The notes under the pieces: model-generated
What the model was told of the DNA's origin: nothing
Databases searched by the model: none
The model's input: only the letters and a program-made list of their open reading frames with translations
DNA from: Pirellulales bacterium
GTDB lineage: Bacteria; Planctomycetota; Planctomycetia; Pirellulales; JAEUIK01
Length of the DNA: 64,000 nt
Direction of reading: 5' to 3'
Assembly: GCA_019694435.1 (NCBI GenBank)
Contig: JAIBBZ010000004.1
Location: 86,922-150,921 of the forward strand
In this document: piece after piece, positions 39,035 through 48,758 of the stretch
How positions within the stretch are numbered: the first letter of the stretch is position 1
Layout: each line of letters opens with the position of its first letter
Made by a program: the position numbers and the translations under genes

Positions 39035-41392
39035 ATGCACGCACGAATCTTCTCCGCGCTCGTCGTTTTCCTGCTCCAACTGAACCTGGCCGGCGCCTTG
39101 CGCGCCGCCGATCCGCTGGCCCTCGAGCTGATTGCCGCCGACGACTCGCTCGCCGGCTGGCAGTATGGGCCCGACGCGCCGCGCGGCTGGACCGTGCGTG
39201 AAGGTACCTTCGTGGCCTCCGCCGAGGCGACGCCGCTCATCGGCGGCTGGAGCTTCGGCGATTTTGAGTTGGCCTTCGCTTGGACCGGCAACTGGCATCT
39301 CGGCCTGTTGCCCGTCGGCGACGGCCAGCCCTGGGAAATTGCCCTCGGCGAAGGCGAAGGTGAGACCTGGATCGATGCTGCAGGCGATCATGCCGTCGCC
39401 AAGCAAGCCGTGGCAGCGCTGCCGGATGGCGCTCCCCATCGGGCCATCGTCCGGCGGTTCGGGGCGCGCCTCATGCTCGAGGTCGACGGGCGCCGCGCGG
39501 TTTCTTGTGCGGTCGACGATAGTCTCCGCGTCCCACGTCTCGCGGGGCAGGGAGAGCTGCACGGCCTGGTGCTCGACGAACCGCTCGGCGAACCGCTGTT
39601 CAACGGGCGCGACACGGCCGGCTGGAAGGTCACCTCGGGCCGCATGTGGCGCGTGGCCGACGGCGAGCTGCACGGTGGCGGAGGCTCAAACTACTTGCGC
39701 ACCGAGGCCGAGTTTGAAAACTTCGTTTTCGCGCTCGAGTACAAACAATCGACCGGCGGCAACTCGGGCGTTGGCATTCGCACGCCCGACGGCGGCTGGC
39801 CCTCGGGCGACGGCATGGAGTTGCAGCTTTACGACGAGCCGCTCAGCACGCCGCTCAACAAGCATTCGACCGCGGCGATCTACGGCAACATGGAGCCGCT
39901 GGCCCGTGCCGATCGCCCCGACGTCTGGAATCGCGTGGTCGTGCGGGCCCAAGGACGCTTGATCAGCATGTGGGTCAACGGGCGGCTCGTGCAACACGCC
40001 GACACGCGGCTTTGCCCCGAGCTGAAGTATCGCCGGCTGCGCGGCTGGGTCGGCGTGCAGAATCACCAGGACCCCTCGCGGATGCGCAACATCCTGCTGC
40101 GGCAGTTGCCCGACGGCGAGGGGCCGGACGACTGGCGCAGGGCGCGGCCCGAGCCGGCGTCGCGCCGTGCGCTCGAACCCTGGATGAACAGCCAGCGTCT
40201 GGCGGAGCAGGGCGTTGCCGTAGGGTCGTCGCGCGCGATTCAGGCGGCGGCCGGCGAATCGCAAGCCGTCGAACTGGCCGGCCCCGGCGCGATCACGGCG
40301 CTCTGCGGCGCCGCGACCGAAGGGCGCGTCGTGATCGAGATCGACGGCGCGGCGGCGATCGATTGTGCCCTGAGCGAGCTGTCGGAGCGCGTGCACGCCA
40401 TCGCCGCGGCGCCGGCACAACTGGCCTGTTATGTGCCGTTTCGCCGCGCGGCCCGTTGCACCTTTACGGCGCTGGGCACTCCGTTGAATCTGCGGCTCGA
40501 TCATGTCGCCGCACCGGAGAACACGGTGCCCGAATCGTGGGGCGACGGCGCCGCTTGCGAGCGCGGGCTGCATTCGGCCTTGGCTTATCGCCGGCAACAA
40601 CTCGAGTCGGGCCGGCATCGCGAGGGCGACGAGGTGCAAGTGGTCGAGATGAAGCAGGAGAGCCTCGAGCCGGGCGCGCAATTATCGGTTGAGTTTCAAG
40701 AGCAGTCGGGCGTCGTGGTGCGCACGACTCTCGGCGCGCCGCTCCAGTTCCTGCGCGACGATGCCCTGTGGGCGGAAGTCTATGTCGACGGGGAAAGCAC
40801 CCCGGCGCTAGCCGCGCCGGCGCGGTGGCTGTTCCCCGGTGCCACGACCAGCAAGTACGTCAACTTCGTCGTCACCGAAGACCAGGGGCTCGTCAGCCTG
40901 TTGGGGATGCCTTTTGCCACCGGGCTGCGATTGGTGATTACCAACCGGGGCGACGAGGCCGTGCGCAACGTGCGCTTGCATCTGGCGGCCGACGGCGAGT
41001 CTTGGCGCACCGCGCCGGCCATCGAGCCGGGCCTGCGGCTGCGCGGCGTTTTCCATCGGCATGACGACGCGGCCCCTCTGGCGCTCGCCGGGCGCGGATG
41101 CCTGGTCGGTCTGATCGCCGAGCCGCTGCCCGACGCCGGCGGACCGCCGCGAGTCGCGCAGATGCGCGTCGACGGCCAGCCGGCGGTCGACGGCGAGCTC
41201 GACTCGCTGGCGTTCTGGGGGCTCGCCGCGGCCGAGGGCGATCAGCTTGGCCCCTTCGCCGGTCGCGCCGGGCCAATGATCTGGCGCTGGTTTCTGCCCG
41301 CGCCGCCGGCCTTCGAACGCGAATTCACGCTCGATTGGTGCGCCGACGCCGGCCCTTGCGATTGCTTGCTGCTCTATTACGGAAGGCCCTGA
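39035..41392 (+). CDS. Exported DUF1080 (3-keto-disaccharide hydrolase-like) multidomain protein
   Basis: From the ATG at 39035 the protein is 785 residues with a signal peptide (about 1-25). Residues of about 185-365 form a DUF1080 domain: EPLFNGRDTAGWKVTSG, GGNSGVGIRTPDGGWPSGDGMELQLYDEP, and a YRRLRGWVGVQNH block. A weaker related segment precedes it. The C-terminal half is beta-rich and lacks recognised motifs; it includes a region resembling DUF2961-type sheets. DUF1080 proteins act on keto-sugars or glycans in the periplasm. No partner enzyme is adjacent. Confidence 0.82.
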   Translation: MHARIFSALVVFLLQLNLAGALRAADPLALELIAADDSLAGWQYGPDAPRGWTVREGTFVASAEATPLIGGWSFGDFELAFAWTGNWHLGLLPVGDGQPWEIALGEGEGETWIDAAGDHAVAKQAVAALPDGAPHRAIVRRFGARLMLEVDGRRAVSCAVDDSLRVPRLAGQGELHGLVLDEPLGEPLFNGRDTAGWKVTSGRMWRVADGELHGGGGSNYLRTEAEFENFVFALEYKQSTGGNSGVGIRTPDGGWPSGDGMELQLYDEPLSTPLNKHSTAAIYGNMEPLARADRPDVWNRVVVRAQGRLISMWVNGRLVQHADTRLCPELKYRRLRGWVGVQNHQDPSRMRNILLRQLPDGEGPDDWRRARPEPASRRALEPWMNSQRLAEQGVAVGSSRAIQAAAGESQAVELAGPGAITALCGAATEGRVVIEIDGAAAIDCALSELSERVHAIAAAPAQLACYVPFRRAARCTFTALGTPLNLRLDHVAAPENTVPESWGDGAACERGLHSALAYRRQQLESGRHREGDEVQVVEMKQESLEPGAQLSVEFQEQSGVVVRTTLGAPLQFLRDDALWAEVYVDGESTPALAAPARWLFPGATTSKYVNFVVTEDQGLVSLLGMPFATGLRLVITNRGDEAVRNVRLHLAADGESWRTAPAIEPGLRLRGVFHRHDDAAPLALAGRGCLVGLIAEPLPDAGGPPRVAQMRVDGQPAVDGELDSLAFWGLAAAEGDQLGPFAGRAGPMIWRWFLPAPPAFEREFTLDWCADAGPCDCLLLYYGRP

Positions 41393-41440
41393 ATGCGGGT
41401 TGGCTGAGGCACGGCGCCTCTGGGGCGCAATCGCTCCGCG

Positions 41441-42733
41441 CTACTCGGCCCGGAGGGCCTCGACGGGGTCCATGCGTGCAGCGCGACGAGCCGGATACAA
41501 GCCGAACCCGACGCCGACGACCACCGCGACGACAAACGCCACGGCGGGCGCCCAGACGACGCTCTTGGTTTCCATGCCGGTGATCTGGCTGATCACCGGC
41601 GGCGCGAGCAGCCCCAGCCCGACGCCCAGCAGCCCGCCTATCGTCGACAGGGCGGCCGTTTCGACGAGGAACTGTTGAATGATGTCGCGCTGCTTGGCAC
41701 CCAGCGCGCGGCGGATGCCGATCTCGCGCGTCCGCTCGGTGACCGTGGCCAGCATGATGTTCATGATCCCGATCCCACCGACCAGTAGCGAAATGCCCGC
41801 GATCGAGCCCAAGACGACGTTGAACAAGCGCTTCGTCCGGGCAGCCTGCTCGAGCAGATCGAGCGGCAGCACCAGCGCGAAGTCTTGCTTCGGGTGGTGC
41901 GGTTCGAGCAGGCAGGCCAGCGACGCGGCCGTCGGCCGCACGTCGTCGACCGCGCGGCATTCGACGGTAATCTGCGTCAGTTCAATCCGCTCGAAGCTGA
42001 AGCTGCCCGCTTTGCTGTAGCTGATCATCTCGCCGAACCGCACCCGGTCCGTCGACAAGGGAATGTACACGTCGCGGTTGAAGTCTTGCGCGCTCAGGCT
42101 GCTGCCCACGCCGGCCGACGGGGCACGGTGTGCCGTCACACCGACGACTCGGTAGTAGTGACTTGCTCCCGCGCGCAGCGACTTGCCCAGGGGGGACTCA
42201 AAGGGAAACAGTTTCTCGGCCAATTCGGCGCCGATCGCACAGACGTTGAGCAGCCGCTCGTCGTCCAGCGGCTCGAGAAACCGGCCTTGCGCCATCTGCA
42301 GACCGTTCATCGCCAGATACTCGGGCGTGGCCCCGACGATGCGGCCATCGAGCGAACGCTCGTGGTAACGCACCTCCTGGCGGAACTCGCGCAGCGGCGT
42401 GACCGAGACGACGCTGGGGAGCGTATGCCGCACGCGCTCCAGATCGGTATAGGTCAACCCGTATTCGGCCACGGCCTCGCGCTGCTCGTTCGATTGCTGC
42501 TTTTCTTCGGCCGGCTTGGTGCTGCGGAGGATGATGTTGCGGGCACCGAGGTCGGCCAATTGTCGCTGGGCCTCTTCGCTGGCGCCTTCGGCGACGGCCA
42601 GCATGGCGACGACGCTGGCGACGCCAAAGATCAGGCCCGTCACGGTCAGGGCGCTGCGCAGCTTGTGCAGCGCCAGGTTGCGCAAGGCCAAGGCCAGCGT
42701 ATGTTGCATCCGGCCGAAGGAATCGACGTTCAT
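41441..42733 (-). CDS. MacB-like ABC transporter permease
   Basis: The 430-residue protein has one N-terminal transmembrane segment (about residues 22-45), a large periplasmic domain and three C-terminal segments (about 310-330, 355-380, 395-415). The classic FtsX-type sequence is present: VLGSIAGISLLVGGIGIMNIMLATVTERTREIGIRRALGA. It is the membrane part of a MacAB-like exporter. It follows the HlyD-like gene with a 43-nt gap and belongs to the TolC/HlyD/permease operon. No ATPase gene lies in the operon, so one encoded elsewhere must energise it. Confidence 0.93.
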   Translation of the reverse strand: MNVDSFGRMQHTLALALRNLALHKLRSALTVTGLIFGVASVVAMLAVAEGASEEAQRQLADLGARNIILRSTKPAEEKQQSNEQREAVAEYGLTYTDLERVRHTLPSVVSVTPLREFRQEVRYHERSLDGRIVGATPEYLAMNGLQMAQGRFLEPLDDERLLNVCAIGAELAEKLFPFESPLGKSLRAGASHYYRVVGVTAHRAPSAGVGSSLSAQDFNRDVYIPLSTDRVRFGEMISYSKAGSFSFERIELTQITVECRAVDDVRPTAASLACLLEPHHPKQDFALVLPLDLLEQAARTKRLFNVVLGSIAGISLLVGGIGIMNIMLATVTERTREIGIRRALGAKQRDIIQQFLVETAALSTIGGLLGVGLGLLAPPVISQITGMETKSVVWAPAVAFVVAVVVGVGFGLYPARRAARMDPVEALRAE

Positions 42734-42776
42734 AAGAACCTCGCCGCGCCCGGTAGTGGGGCGCCGGCGCGACGAC

Positions 42777-44552
42777 TCAGGAACCGGTGGCCGCGGCTGA
42801 GTTGGTTTGCGCGGTCGCGGGCGGCGCTGCTGCGTTTACCGGCGACTCTTCAACTTCGCCCAGGTCGGCGATCAGGCGGTTACGAGCATCGAGCGCCAGT
42901 TCTTCGTCCGGCGCCAGTCCGGCGACGATTTCGACCTGCCGTTCGTTGGCGTCGCCGATCGAGACCTGGCGGCGCTCCAACCGGCCGTTGACGAGCACGT
43001 ACGCATAATGTTGGCGCTGCCGTTCCGTGACGGCCTGCACGGGCGCGAGCACGACATCGGAGAGCTGGTTGACGAGGATTTCGACCTCGGCCGTCATACC
43101 TGGCTTCAGCGCGGCATCGGGCATTTTGTCGATCGTGACGATCGTCGTGTATTCCTTCACGCCGCCGCTCATCCAGGAGTGAGTCGAGTCGGCCAGGGGC
43201 GATACCTGCTTGACCGTGCCTTCGAGCACCAGCTCGGAAAAAGCATCGACGCGAATCGCGGCTTTCTGGCCCGGTTTGACTCGTTTCACCTGCGATTCGT
43301 GCACGTTGACCTTGACTTGCATTTGGCTCATGTCGGGCAGGCTGAACAGCTTTTGCCGCGCGTGAACCATGGCGCCTTCGCGGATCTGGCGATCGGAAGA
43401 CCACCATTCTTCATTGGCATAGGCGACGACGCCGCCCTGCTTGGCCACGATTTCGCAATGGGCCAATTGCTGGCGCAATTCTTCGAGCGTGCGCTGGCGC
43501 ATGGTCAATGCGGCCCGGGCCGACTCAAGATCGCTGCGCAGCTTGGCCAGCTTCGCCTCGCCCGTCGCCTTGGCACGTGCGAGCGCACGGGTCGCTTCCT
43601 TGGCCTTGGCGTCCAGCTCGGCCATTTTCCGCACGTGCTCGTATTCCTCGATCACCTTGAGCTTTTCGGTGTCGCGATCGAGAAAGAACTCGGCGCGGCG
43701 CAGGTCCTCTTCTTTCTGGCGCTGCTGTTCGGGCACGCGGTAGCCTTTTTTGACCAGGCTCTTGAGGTTGCCTAGCTCGTCCTTGAGCTTTTCCAGCTCG
43801 AACCGCATCTGCGCGATCTTGCCGTTCTGGTCGTTGAGTTCGACGAGCCGGTCGCCTTTGTCGAATTTTTGCAGGTCGAGTTCCGCCAGCGTCAGCTCGA
43901 GTTCCGCCTTGGCCACTTCGCTTTCGCCGGCGTTCCGCTGAACTTCGATCTCCTGCTCCGTGGCCAGGACTTTGGCATTCGCCTCGTTGACGTGAATCTC
44001 GCCCTCGGCGATTTGCTTGTTGATGCGCTCAGTATCGATCCGCACGACGGTGTCGCCCGCTTTGACGACGGTGCCCTCGGGTACGATGAACACGATCTTG
44101 TTTTCCCAGCCCTCAACCTCGCACACGCCGTCGACGGTGACGGTGCTTTCCAGGTTGCCACGTTCGACGACGGTCACCTTGAGCGTTCCGCGCACGGCGC
44201 GGCCCAACAGCGGCATTTCGATCGCCACGGCCGTCCACCAGTCGTAGCCGACCTTGCCCGCGCCGGCGGTAACCGCCAGCAGCACGGTGGCGACGACGGC
44301 GCGGCTAAGGAAGCGCCGGACCCGCCGCGGGCGCGTCGCCGGCGGGTTGTCCGGCGGGCTCAGTGGCCGGGACGCCGGAGTGCGGGGCGGGGAGAGACTC
44401 GCTGGCGCGGCGGGGCTGTTGCTGAGGATCGTTTCCGCCGCGAGGCTCGACGGTTCCCCGGATGCCGGGAGCAATGGGCTCGGTGTCGGGGACGGCAATG
44501 ACCCCGGGCTCTGTGCCTGGACGCCGGCCGGACTCGAATCGGTCGTCGCCAT
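42777..44552 (-). CDS. HlyD/MacA-like periplasmic adaptor with long proline-rich N-terminal tail
   Basis: The 591-residue protein has a Pro/Ser-rich cytoplasmic tail of about 80 residues, a transmembrane segment (about 83-100), a lipoyl-type barrel region and a long coiled-coil helical hairpin (about 190-380). A barrel-sandwich domain with VHARQKLFSLPDMSQMQVKVNVHESQ follows. It bridges the permease and the TolC-like channel. ATG 44552 is strongly supported by a GGGGAGGT ribosome-binding site six nt upstream. That start makes the gene overlap the TolC gene out of frame by 248 nt, which is unusual. Confidence 0.9.
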   Translation of the reverse strand: MATTDSSPAGVQAQSPGSLPSPTPSPLLPASGEPSSLAAETILSNSPAAPASLSPPRTPASRPLSPPDNPPATRPRRVRRFLSRAVVATVLLAVTAGAGKVGYDWWTAVAIEMPLLGRAVRGTLKVTVVERGNLESTVTVDGVCEVEGWENKIVFIVPEGTVVKAGDTVVRIDTERINKQIAEGEIHVNEANAKVLATEQEIEVQRNAGESEVAKAELELTLAELDLQKFDKGDRLVELNDQNGKIAQMRFELEKLKDELGNLKSLVKKGYRVPEQQRQKEEDLRRAEFFLDRDTEKLKVIEEYEHVRKMAELDAKAKEATRALARAKATGEAKLAKLRSDLESARAALTMRQRTLEELRQQLAHCEIVAKQGGVVAYANEEWWSSDRQIREGAMVHARQKLFSLPDMSQMQVKVNVHESQVKRVKPGQKAAIRVDAFSELVLEGTVKQVSPLADSTHSWMSGGVKEYTTIVTIDKMPDAALKPGMTAEVEILVNQLSDVVLAPVQAVTERQRQHYAYVLVNGRLERRQVSIGDANERQVEIVAGLAPDEELALDARNRLIADLGEVEESPVNAAAPPATAQTNSAAATGS

Positions 44553-46902
44553 TCGTCCACCTCCCCTCCGCGTCGATCTGCATCCAATCCAGGTCGCGAA
44601 ACAGGCTCATCCGGGTCGTTTCGTAATTGACCCACCCGGACACTAGCCCGTTGGTCGCGGCCAGCAAGTTGGTATACGCGTTCAGCAGGAACAACGTCAC
44701 GCTCGAGTCGGTTTGCTGACCTCCGGATCGCAGCGTGATTTGTGCTTCGTCCACCTGGCGGGCCGCTGCCACCAGCGTCTGCCGGGCAATTTCAAATTGG
44801 AAGCGATTTACCTCGAGATTGCGCAATTCGGAACGAATGCTGAAAGCGACTTGATCCTCGGCCAGCATATATTGCCGGCGAAGCTGCTGGTACAAAATCT
44901 GCGCCGCGCGGTACGTGTTGCGTTCGGCCAGGCGCGTTAGCGGCGCGTCGAACCGGACCCCCAAACGATACTGGTTAGCCGTCGAACGAAATTTCAACGG
45001 GTTGGATGTGCCCGGCGGCGTCAGCAGGTTGGCAGAGCCGGATACTTCCAGGCCCGCCAGCAACGCGTTCCCTGCGACTTCCACCTTGCGATAGGCGTCG
45101 ACCACCAAGGCCCGCTGGTTCATCAAGTCCAGCCGGTTGCCCCGGGCCAAGTCGACGCCTGCGTCCGCCCCGAGTCCGAATTCCGGAAGCTGGATCAAGT
45201 ATACACGGACCTGACTTTGAATCACAAAAGCGTCGGTCACCTGGGTGCGAAACTCGCGGCCCGTCAGTTCCCGGATCGCCATCCAGGCTGCCTGGCGGCC
45301 GTCGTCGGTCGCGCAGGCCGCGGTGAGGCCGGCCAAATCCTGCTCGGCCTGTGCTTGATCGTGCTGCAGGGCCATGCGCATCTCGCCGAGCGCTGCCCGC
45401 AGCCGCGCGGCCAATTCGACCTGCCGCCGTTGCTCCTGTGCGCGGTCGAGCCGCGGGTCGTTTGTGGTGCGTTGTGGTCCGGCGGCGTTGGCCTGCGACG
45501 CGCCAGCGCGCCGGAGTTGCTCCTCCCAGCGGACGAGTTCCGTTTCGATCTCGGCCGCCAGCTCCACCAGCGCGGTTTGTTGCTGCCGCAGAGTTTCGTA
45601 GCCGCGCCGCAAGTCGGCCTCGGGCGGCGGCGCGTCGCTCTGGAGCAGGCTCAGAAACAGCGCCTCGTTGCCATCGCGCAGCCGTTCGAGCCGCTCGTCG
45701 TTCAACTGGAACGGGCGCAAGAGCGCCTCGTCCAGCGTCACTTCGAGTTGCGGCGGCAGTCCCAGGTCGATTTTGAACCGATCGAGCGCCGTCTGCAGTT
45801 GGAGCTGAGCCGACAACAGGCTCAAGCGAGCGCCTTGGTACTGCTGGAACACCTGGTCGACCTGGATGATCGAGATCAGTCCAGCGGCCGACAGTTCTTC
45901 GTGCTCGCGCAGCGAGCGTTCCAGTCCCAGCAGGTTGTAGCGTTGGTTGCGAATCTGCTGCGCTTGAGACAGCAGGTTGAGATACGCGCTCATTACATCG
46001 ACGTAAAGGATTCGCCGGAAACGAGCAAAGCTGCGGACGGCATAGAGCACGTCGCGCTCGGCCTGCGTCAGGTTTTCGAGCGCGACTTGCTTGAACGCAC
46101 CGCGTAAGAGCGGCTGCGTCAGTTCGACGAGCAAGCCTGACGACGCAAAATCGACGTCGTCGCCGGTGAATTCCCAGACAAACTGGTTGGCGAAATTGGC
46201 CAGCAATTGGCCGCCGCTGGCCAGGTTCTGGCGGACCGTCACGTCGCTCGGCACGGTCAACGTGTTGGTTTCGTTGCCGGCGGAGCCGCCCGTGCCGGCA
46301 TGGAAGTAGTTCGCGCCCGTGCCGGCAAAGACTTGCGTATCGAGCTCGAACCGCTCAAAGGTCAGCCGCAGCGCCGCCAGGTAGACCTTTTCGATTTCGG
46401 TCTGGTAATCGCGGCTGTGGATCAAGGCCAGCCGCATCACCGTCGCGGGCCCCAGCGGTACGGCGCCGTTGGCATCGCGCGGCAAGCCGGTCAGCCACGC
46501 CGACTGCTCAATGGGCACGATGCCGCGACGTTCGTACCCTTTCCAGCCGCGAAAGCGATACGGCGCCAATTGATAATCGTGCGCCGCCGGATCGTCTTGC
46601 GGCAACGGACCCCGATCCGGCTTAGTCGCATCGGCCAGACGGGAATGCGGATCGGGCCAGATGCCACGCGGCGGCACCGCCCAACGCGGATCGGATGCCC
46701 GCTCGGCAAGGACATCGGACACCTCCGTGTCGGCTTGCTTGCGATAGAAGGCCCGGGTACAGCCGGCCGTGAGCAGCACCATCGCCAAGCCCAGCGCGCA
46801 CGCGCACCGGCCGGCGCGCACAGCTGCGCATGGCGCAGCGGCGCGCTCGGATCGCGCGAGCAGAGGTTGATTGATGGCCATGCGAAACCGTCGCGCGGGC
46901 AT
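44305..46902 (-). CDS. TolC-family outer-membrane efflux lipoprotein
   Basis: The 865-residue protein has a lipobox (LTAGC at about 41-45), TolC-like coiled-coil repeats (around residues 250-420 and 470-620), and typical SAYLNLLSQAQQIRNQ and LFLLNAYTNLLAATNGLV sequence. It would form the outer-membrane channel of the export system. The last 80 residues are a Pro/Gly-rich tail, encoded in the region that also carries the start of the next gene. A second in-frame ATG at 46881 is possible. It heads the operon. Confidence 0.92.
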   Translation of the reverse strand: MPARRFRMAINQPLLARSERAAAPCAAVRAGRCACALGLAMVLLTAGCTRAFYRKQADTEVSDVLAERASDPRWAVPPRGIWPDPHSRLADATKPDRGPLPQDDPAAHDYQLAPYRFRGWKGYERRGIVPIEQSAWLTGLPRDANGAVPLGPATVMRLALIHSRDYQTEIEKVYLAALRLTFERFELDTQVFAGTGANYFHAGTGGSAGNETNTLTVPSDVTVRQNLASGGQLLANFANQFVWEFTGDDVDFASSGLLVELTQPLLRGAFKQVALENLTQAERDVLYAVRSFARFRRILYVDVMSAYLNLLSQAQQIRNQRYNLLGLERSLREHEELSAAGLISIIQVDQVFQQYQGARLSLLSAQLQLQTALDRFKIDLGLPPQLEVTLDEALLRPFQLNDERLERLRDGNEALFLSLLQSDAPPPEADLRRGYETLRQQQTALVELAAEIETELVRWEEQLRRAGASQANAAGPQRTTNDPRLDRAQEQRRQVELAARLRAALGEMRMALQHDQAQAEQDLAGLTAACATDDGRQAAWMAIRELTGREFRTQVTDAFVIQSQVRVYLIQLPEFGLGADAGVDLARGNRLDLMNQRALVVDAYRKVEVAGNALLAGLEVSGSANLLTPPGTSNPLKFRSTANQYRLGVRFDAPLTRLAERNTYRAAQILYQQLRRQYMLAEDQVAFSIRSELRNLEVNRFQFEIARQTLVAAARQVDEAQITLRSGGQQTDSSVTLFLLNAYTNLLAATNGLVSGWVNYETTRMSLFRDLDWMQIDAEGRWTNGDDRFESGRRPGTEPGVIAVPDTEPIAPGIRGTVEPRGGNDPQQQPRRASESLPAPHSGVPATEPAGQPAGDAPAAGPALP

Positions 46903-47094
46903 CTCAAGTCAGAATGGCGCCGTCGAGCTGCCCGCTGTCGCGCCACGCCTTGCCGAAGGGCCAACTTCTGGTTGCTGTTACCCCCCTTGGAAGAGGGCCG
47001 GACTGTAATGCAACCTGCCATCGCTCGCCATGCGAACTGGGCAAGCTGGCGGCGGAGAGCTAGCGACTCCAGCGCCTGCGGCCGGCTGCTGGGT

Positions 47095-47126
47095 CGCTGG
47101 CGATCGGGGCGCCGGTCCCGCCAGCG
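47095..47126 (-). terminator. Inverted repeat downstream of cupin gene
   Basis: Arms CGCTGGCG (47095-47102) and CGCCAGCG (47119-47126) lie just past the stop of the cupin gene at 47132. There is no T-run. It may be a weak terminator or 3'-end-stabilising hairpin. Confidence 0.4.
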
Positions 47127-47131
47127 GTGCG

Positions 47132-47497
47132 TTATTCCGCGTCGCGGTGGACCGTGTCGGGCGAGAAGGCCGGCAGGCAGATGGCCACGTACTCGGCCCC
47201 CTCGACCTCAGGCGAGCTGTAGCGGATCCACTCGCCGCGCGGCACGCTGACGGCCTGGCCGGCATGGACGTCGAGCAAGCCGCCCTCAAATTCGACGCGC
47301 AGCATGCCGCGCAGCACGATTGTGTATTCGTCAAACTCGGGCCGCTGCCCCGGCTCGACCCAGCCGGCCGGCGAGCGCATGTGCGCGATGCTCACGTCGC
47401 CGGTGCGCGAATTCACACGGCCCACATACTCGTCGATCAGCTTGGGTACGTTTCCCGCGGCCGTGATCCGCGTCGGACCGGAAATCAGAGTGGGCAT
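47132..47497 (-). CDS. Cupin domain protein
   Basis: The 121-residue single-domain protein carries a cupin beta-barrel pattern: RPEFDEYTIVLRGMLRVEFEGGLLDVHAGQAVSVPRGEWIRYSS. The usual metal-binding H-x-H in the first motif is replaced by E-F-D-E, so metal binding is uncertain. Cupins with this layout may bind small ligands or act in isomerisation. It is on the minus strand, 44 nt downstream of the topoisomerase VI A gene and possibly co-transcribed with it. Confidence 0.83.
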   Translation of the reverse strand: MPTLISGPTRITAAGNVPKLIDEYVGRVNSRTGDVSIAHMRSPAGWVEPGQRPEFDEYTIVLRGMLRVEFEGGLLDVHAGQAVSVPRGEWIRYSSPEVEGAEYVAICLPAFSPDTVHRDAE

Positions 47498-47540
47498 GAC
47501 GAGCGACCTTTCACGACAAGAGGTGTAGCGAGCACGCCGC

Positions 47541-48701
47541 TCAGTCCAGCCAATCTTGCTCTTTCAGCCGGGCGGGGACGTATTCTTCGGTGACATAGCT
47601 GATCTGCTTGCTCAGCAACGATTCGACTTCCATCTTGAAGCCGTTGGCGATCATCAGATCGATCTCTTTCTGCCACGGTTTCTTGTCGGCGAACCAGGGA
47701 TACTTGGCGATCTGCCGAGCCCGCTTGATGTCGGTGTCGTTGAGTTTGATCTTCACGCTGGGCGACAGGCTGCAGCGCTGGAAATCGATGCTCCGCAGGC
47801 CCAGGTACCGCGCCTCGGGAATCGCCATCCGCTTTGATTCATAGGCCAGATTGATCGAGCCTTGCTTGATCACGCTGTAGATGTAGTACCCCCAGGGGTC
47901 GTTATCGAGCAGGCAATAGATGGGCAGTTTCAGCTCGGTGTGCAGCCGGTTGAGCATCCGCCGCACGCCGCGCGGCGGCTGACCGCCGCCGTGGGTCAGG
48001 ATGCAATTGTGCTTGCGCCAGAACTTGTCCTCGTTGAACCGCTGCCAGACGGTGCCTTTTTCGACGTGGAGGATGAACTTCGCGTCGCATTTCTTGAACC
48101 GCACGACATTCGGCTCGACGATCGACGGCACGCTGTAGCCGCCCGAGCCCATCCTCGAGCAATCGATCTCGTCGCCGCTGTCGACAAGCGTGATCGGCCC
48201 GACCATCGCACCGCGATTCTCGGCATAGACGTGCAGCTCTTCGCGCAGGCGATTGAGCGTGACTTCGACGTCCTCGATGATCGGGTCGCACTCATCCTGC
48301 GTATCGAAGGTCTCTTCCTTGGTGCCTTCGATCGTGTGCTTGAGCATGTAGAACAGACCGCGGATGCTCGACGTCTTGCCTTCGTGGATCAACTGGTTGC
48401 AGCCCGAGCCGACGAGCATCGTCTGCATGTAGGCCTTGGCCTGCGACAGGTTGAACAACTGCCGGCGGTTGGTGCTGCGGCCCATCTCGATGAACCGCTG
48501 CTTCTTGTTGAAATGGACGTTCGACAGCGTGCGCGAGGGAACGTCGACGTAGGGGTCCTTCTTTTTCTGGGCAGTGTCGACGACTCCGTCGGCCAGCCCG
48601 ACCAGTTCGCTGAGGGTCTTGCGATCGGCATCGCTCAATTGGGCCGCCGGCACGCGCGGCGCCTGGCCGGCCTGCGGGAGACGTTTCGCTTTCTTGGCCA
48701 T
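47541..48701 (-). CDS. top6A: DNA topoisomerase VI subunit A (Spo11-like)
   Basis: The 386-residue subunit is the DNA-cleaving half of a type IIB topoisomerase. The winged-helix region has SSIRGLFYMLKH, where the second aromatic, Tyr, matches the catalytic position of Spo11/Top6A. The Toprim domain is visible from IYCLLDNDPWGYYIYS, whose DxD binds magnesium. ATG 48701 begins the expected N-terminus. It lies 57 nt downstream of the B subunit in the same direction, forming an operon. Topo VI is best known from archaea; its presence in a bacterium is notable but has been reported in some phyla. Confidence 0.93.
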   Translation of the reverse strand: MAKKAKRLPQAGQAPRVPAAQLSDADRKTLSELVGLADGVVDTAQKKKDPYVDVPSRTLSNVHFNKKQRFIEMGRSTNRRQLFNLSQAKAYMQTMLVGSGCNQLIHEGKTSSIRGLFYMLKHTIEGTKEETFDTQDECDPIIEDVEVTLNRLREELHVYAENRGAMVGPITLVDSGDEIDCSRMGSGGYSVPSIVEPNVVRFKKCDAKFILHVEKGTVWQRFNEDKFWRKHNCILTHGGGQPPRGVRRMLNRLHTELKLPIYCLLDNDPWGYYIYSVIKQGSINLAYESKRMAIPEARYLGLRSIDFQRCSLSPSVKIKLNDTDIKRARQIAKYPWFADKKPWQKEIDLMIANGFKMEVESLLSKQISYVTEEYVPARLKEQDWLD

Positions 48702-48758
48702 GGAACTTCCGTCAAAAGGCTGGTGCAACTTGAGCAGCTTGTCGCGCGGCGGGCGCGA

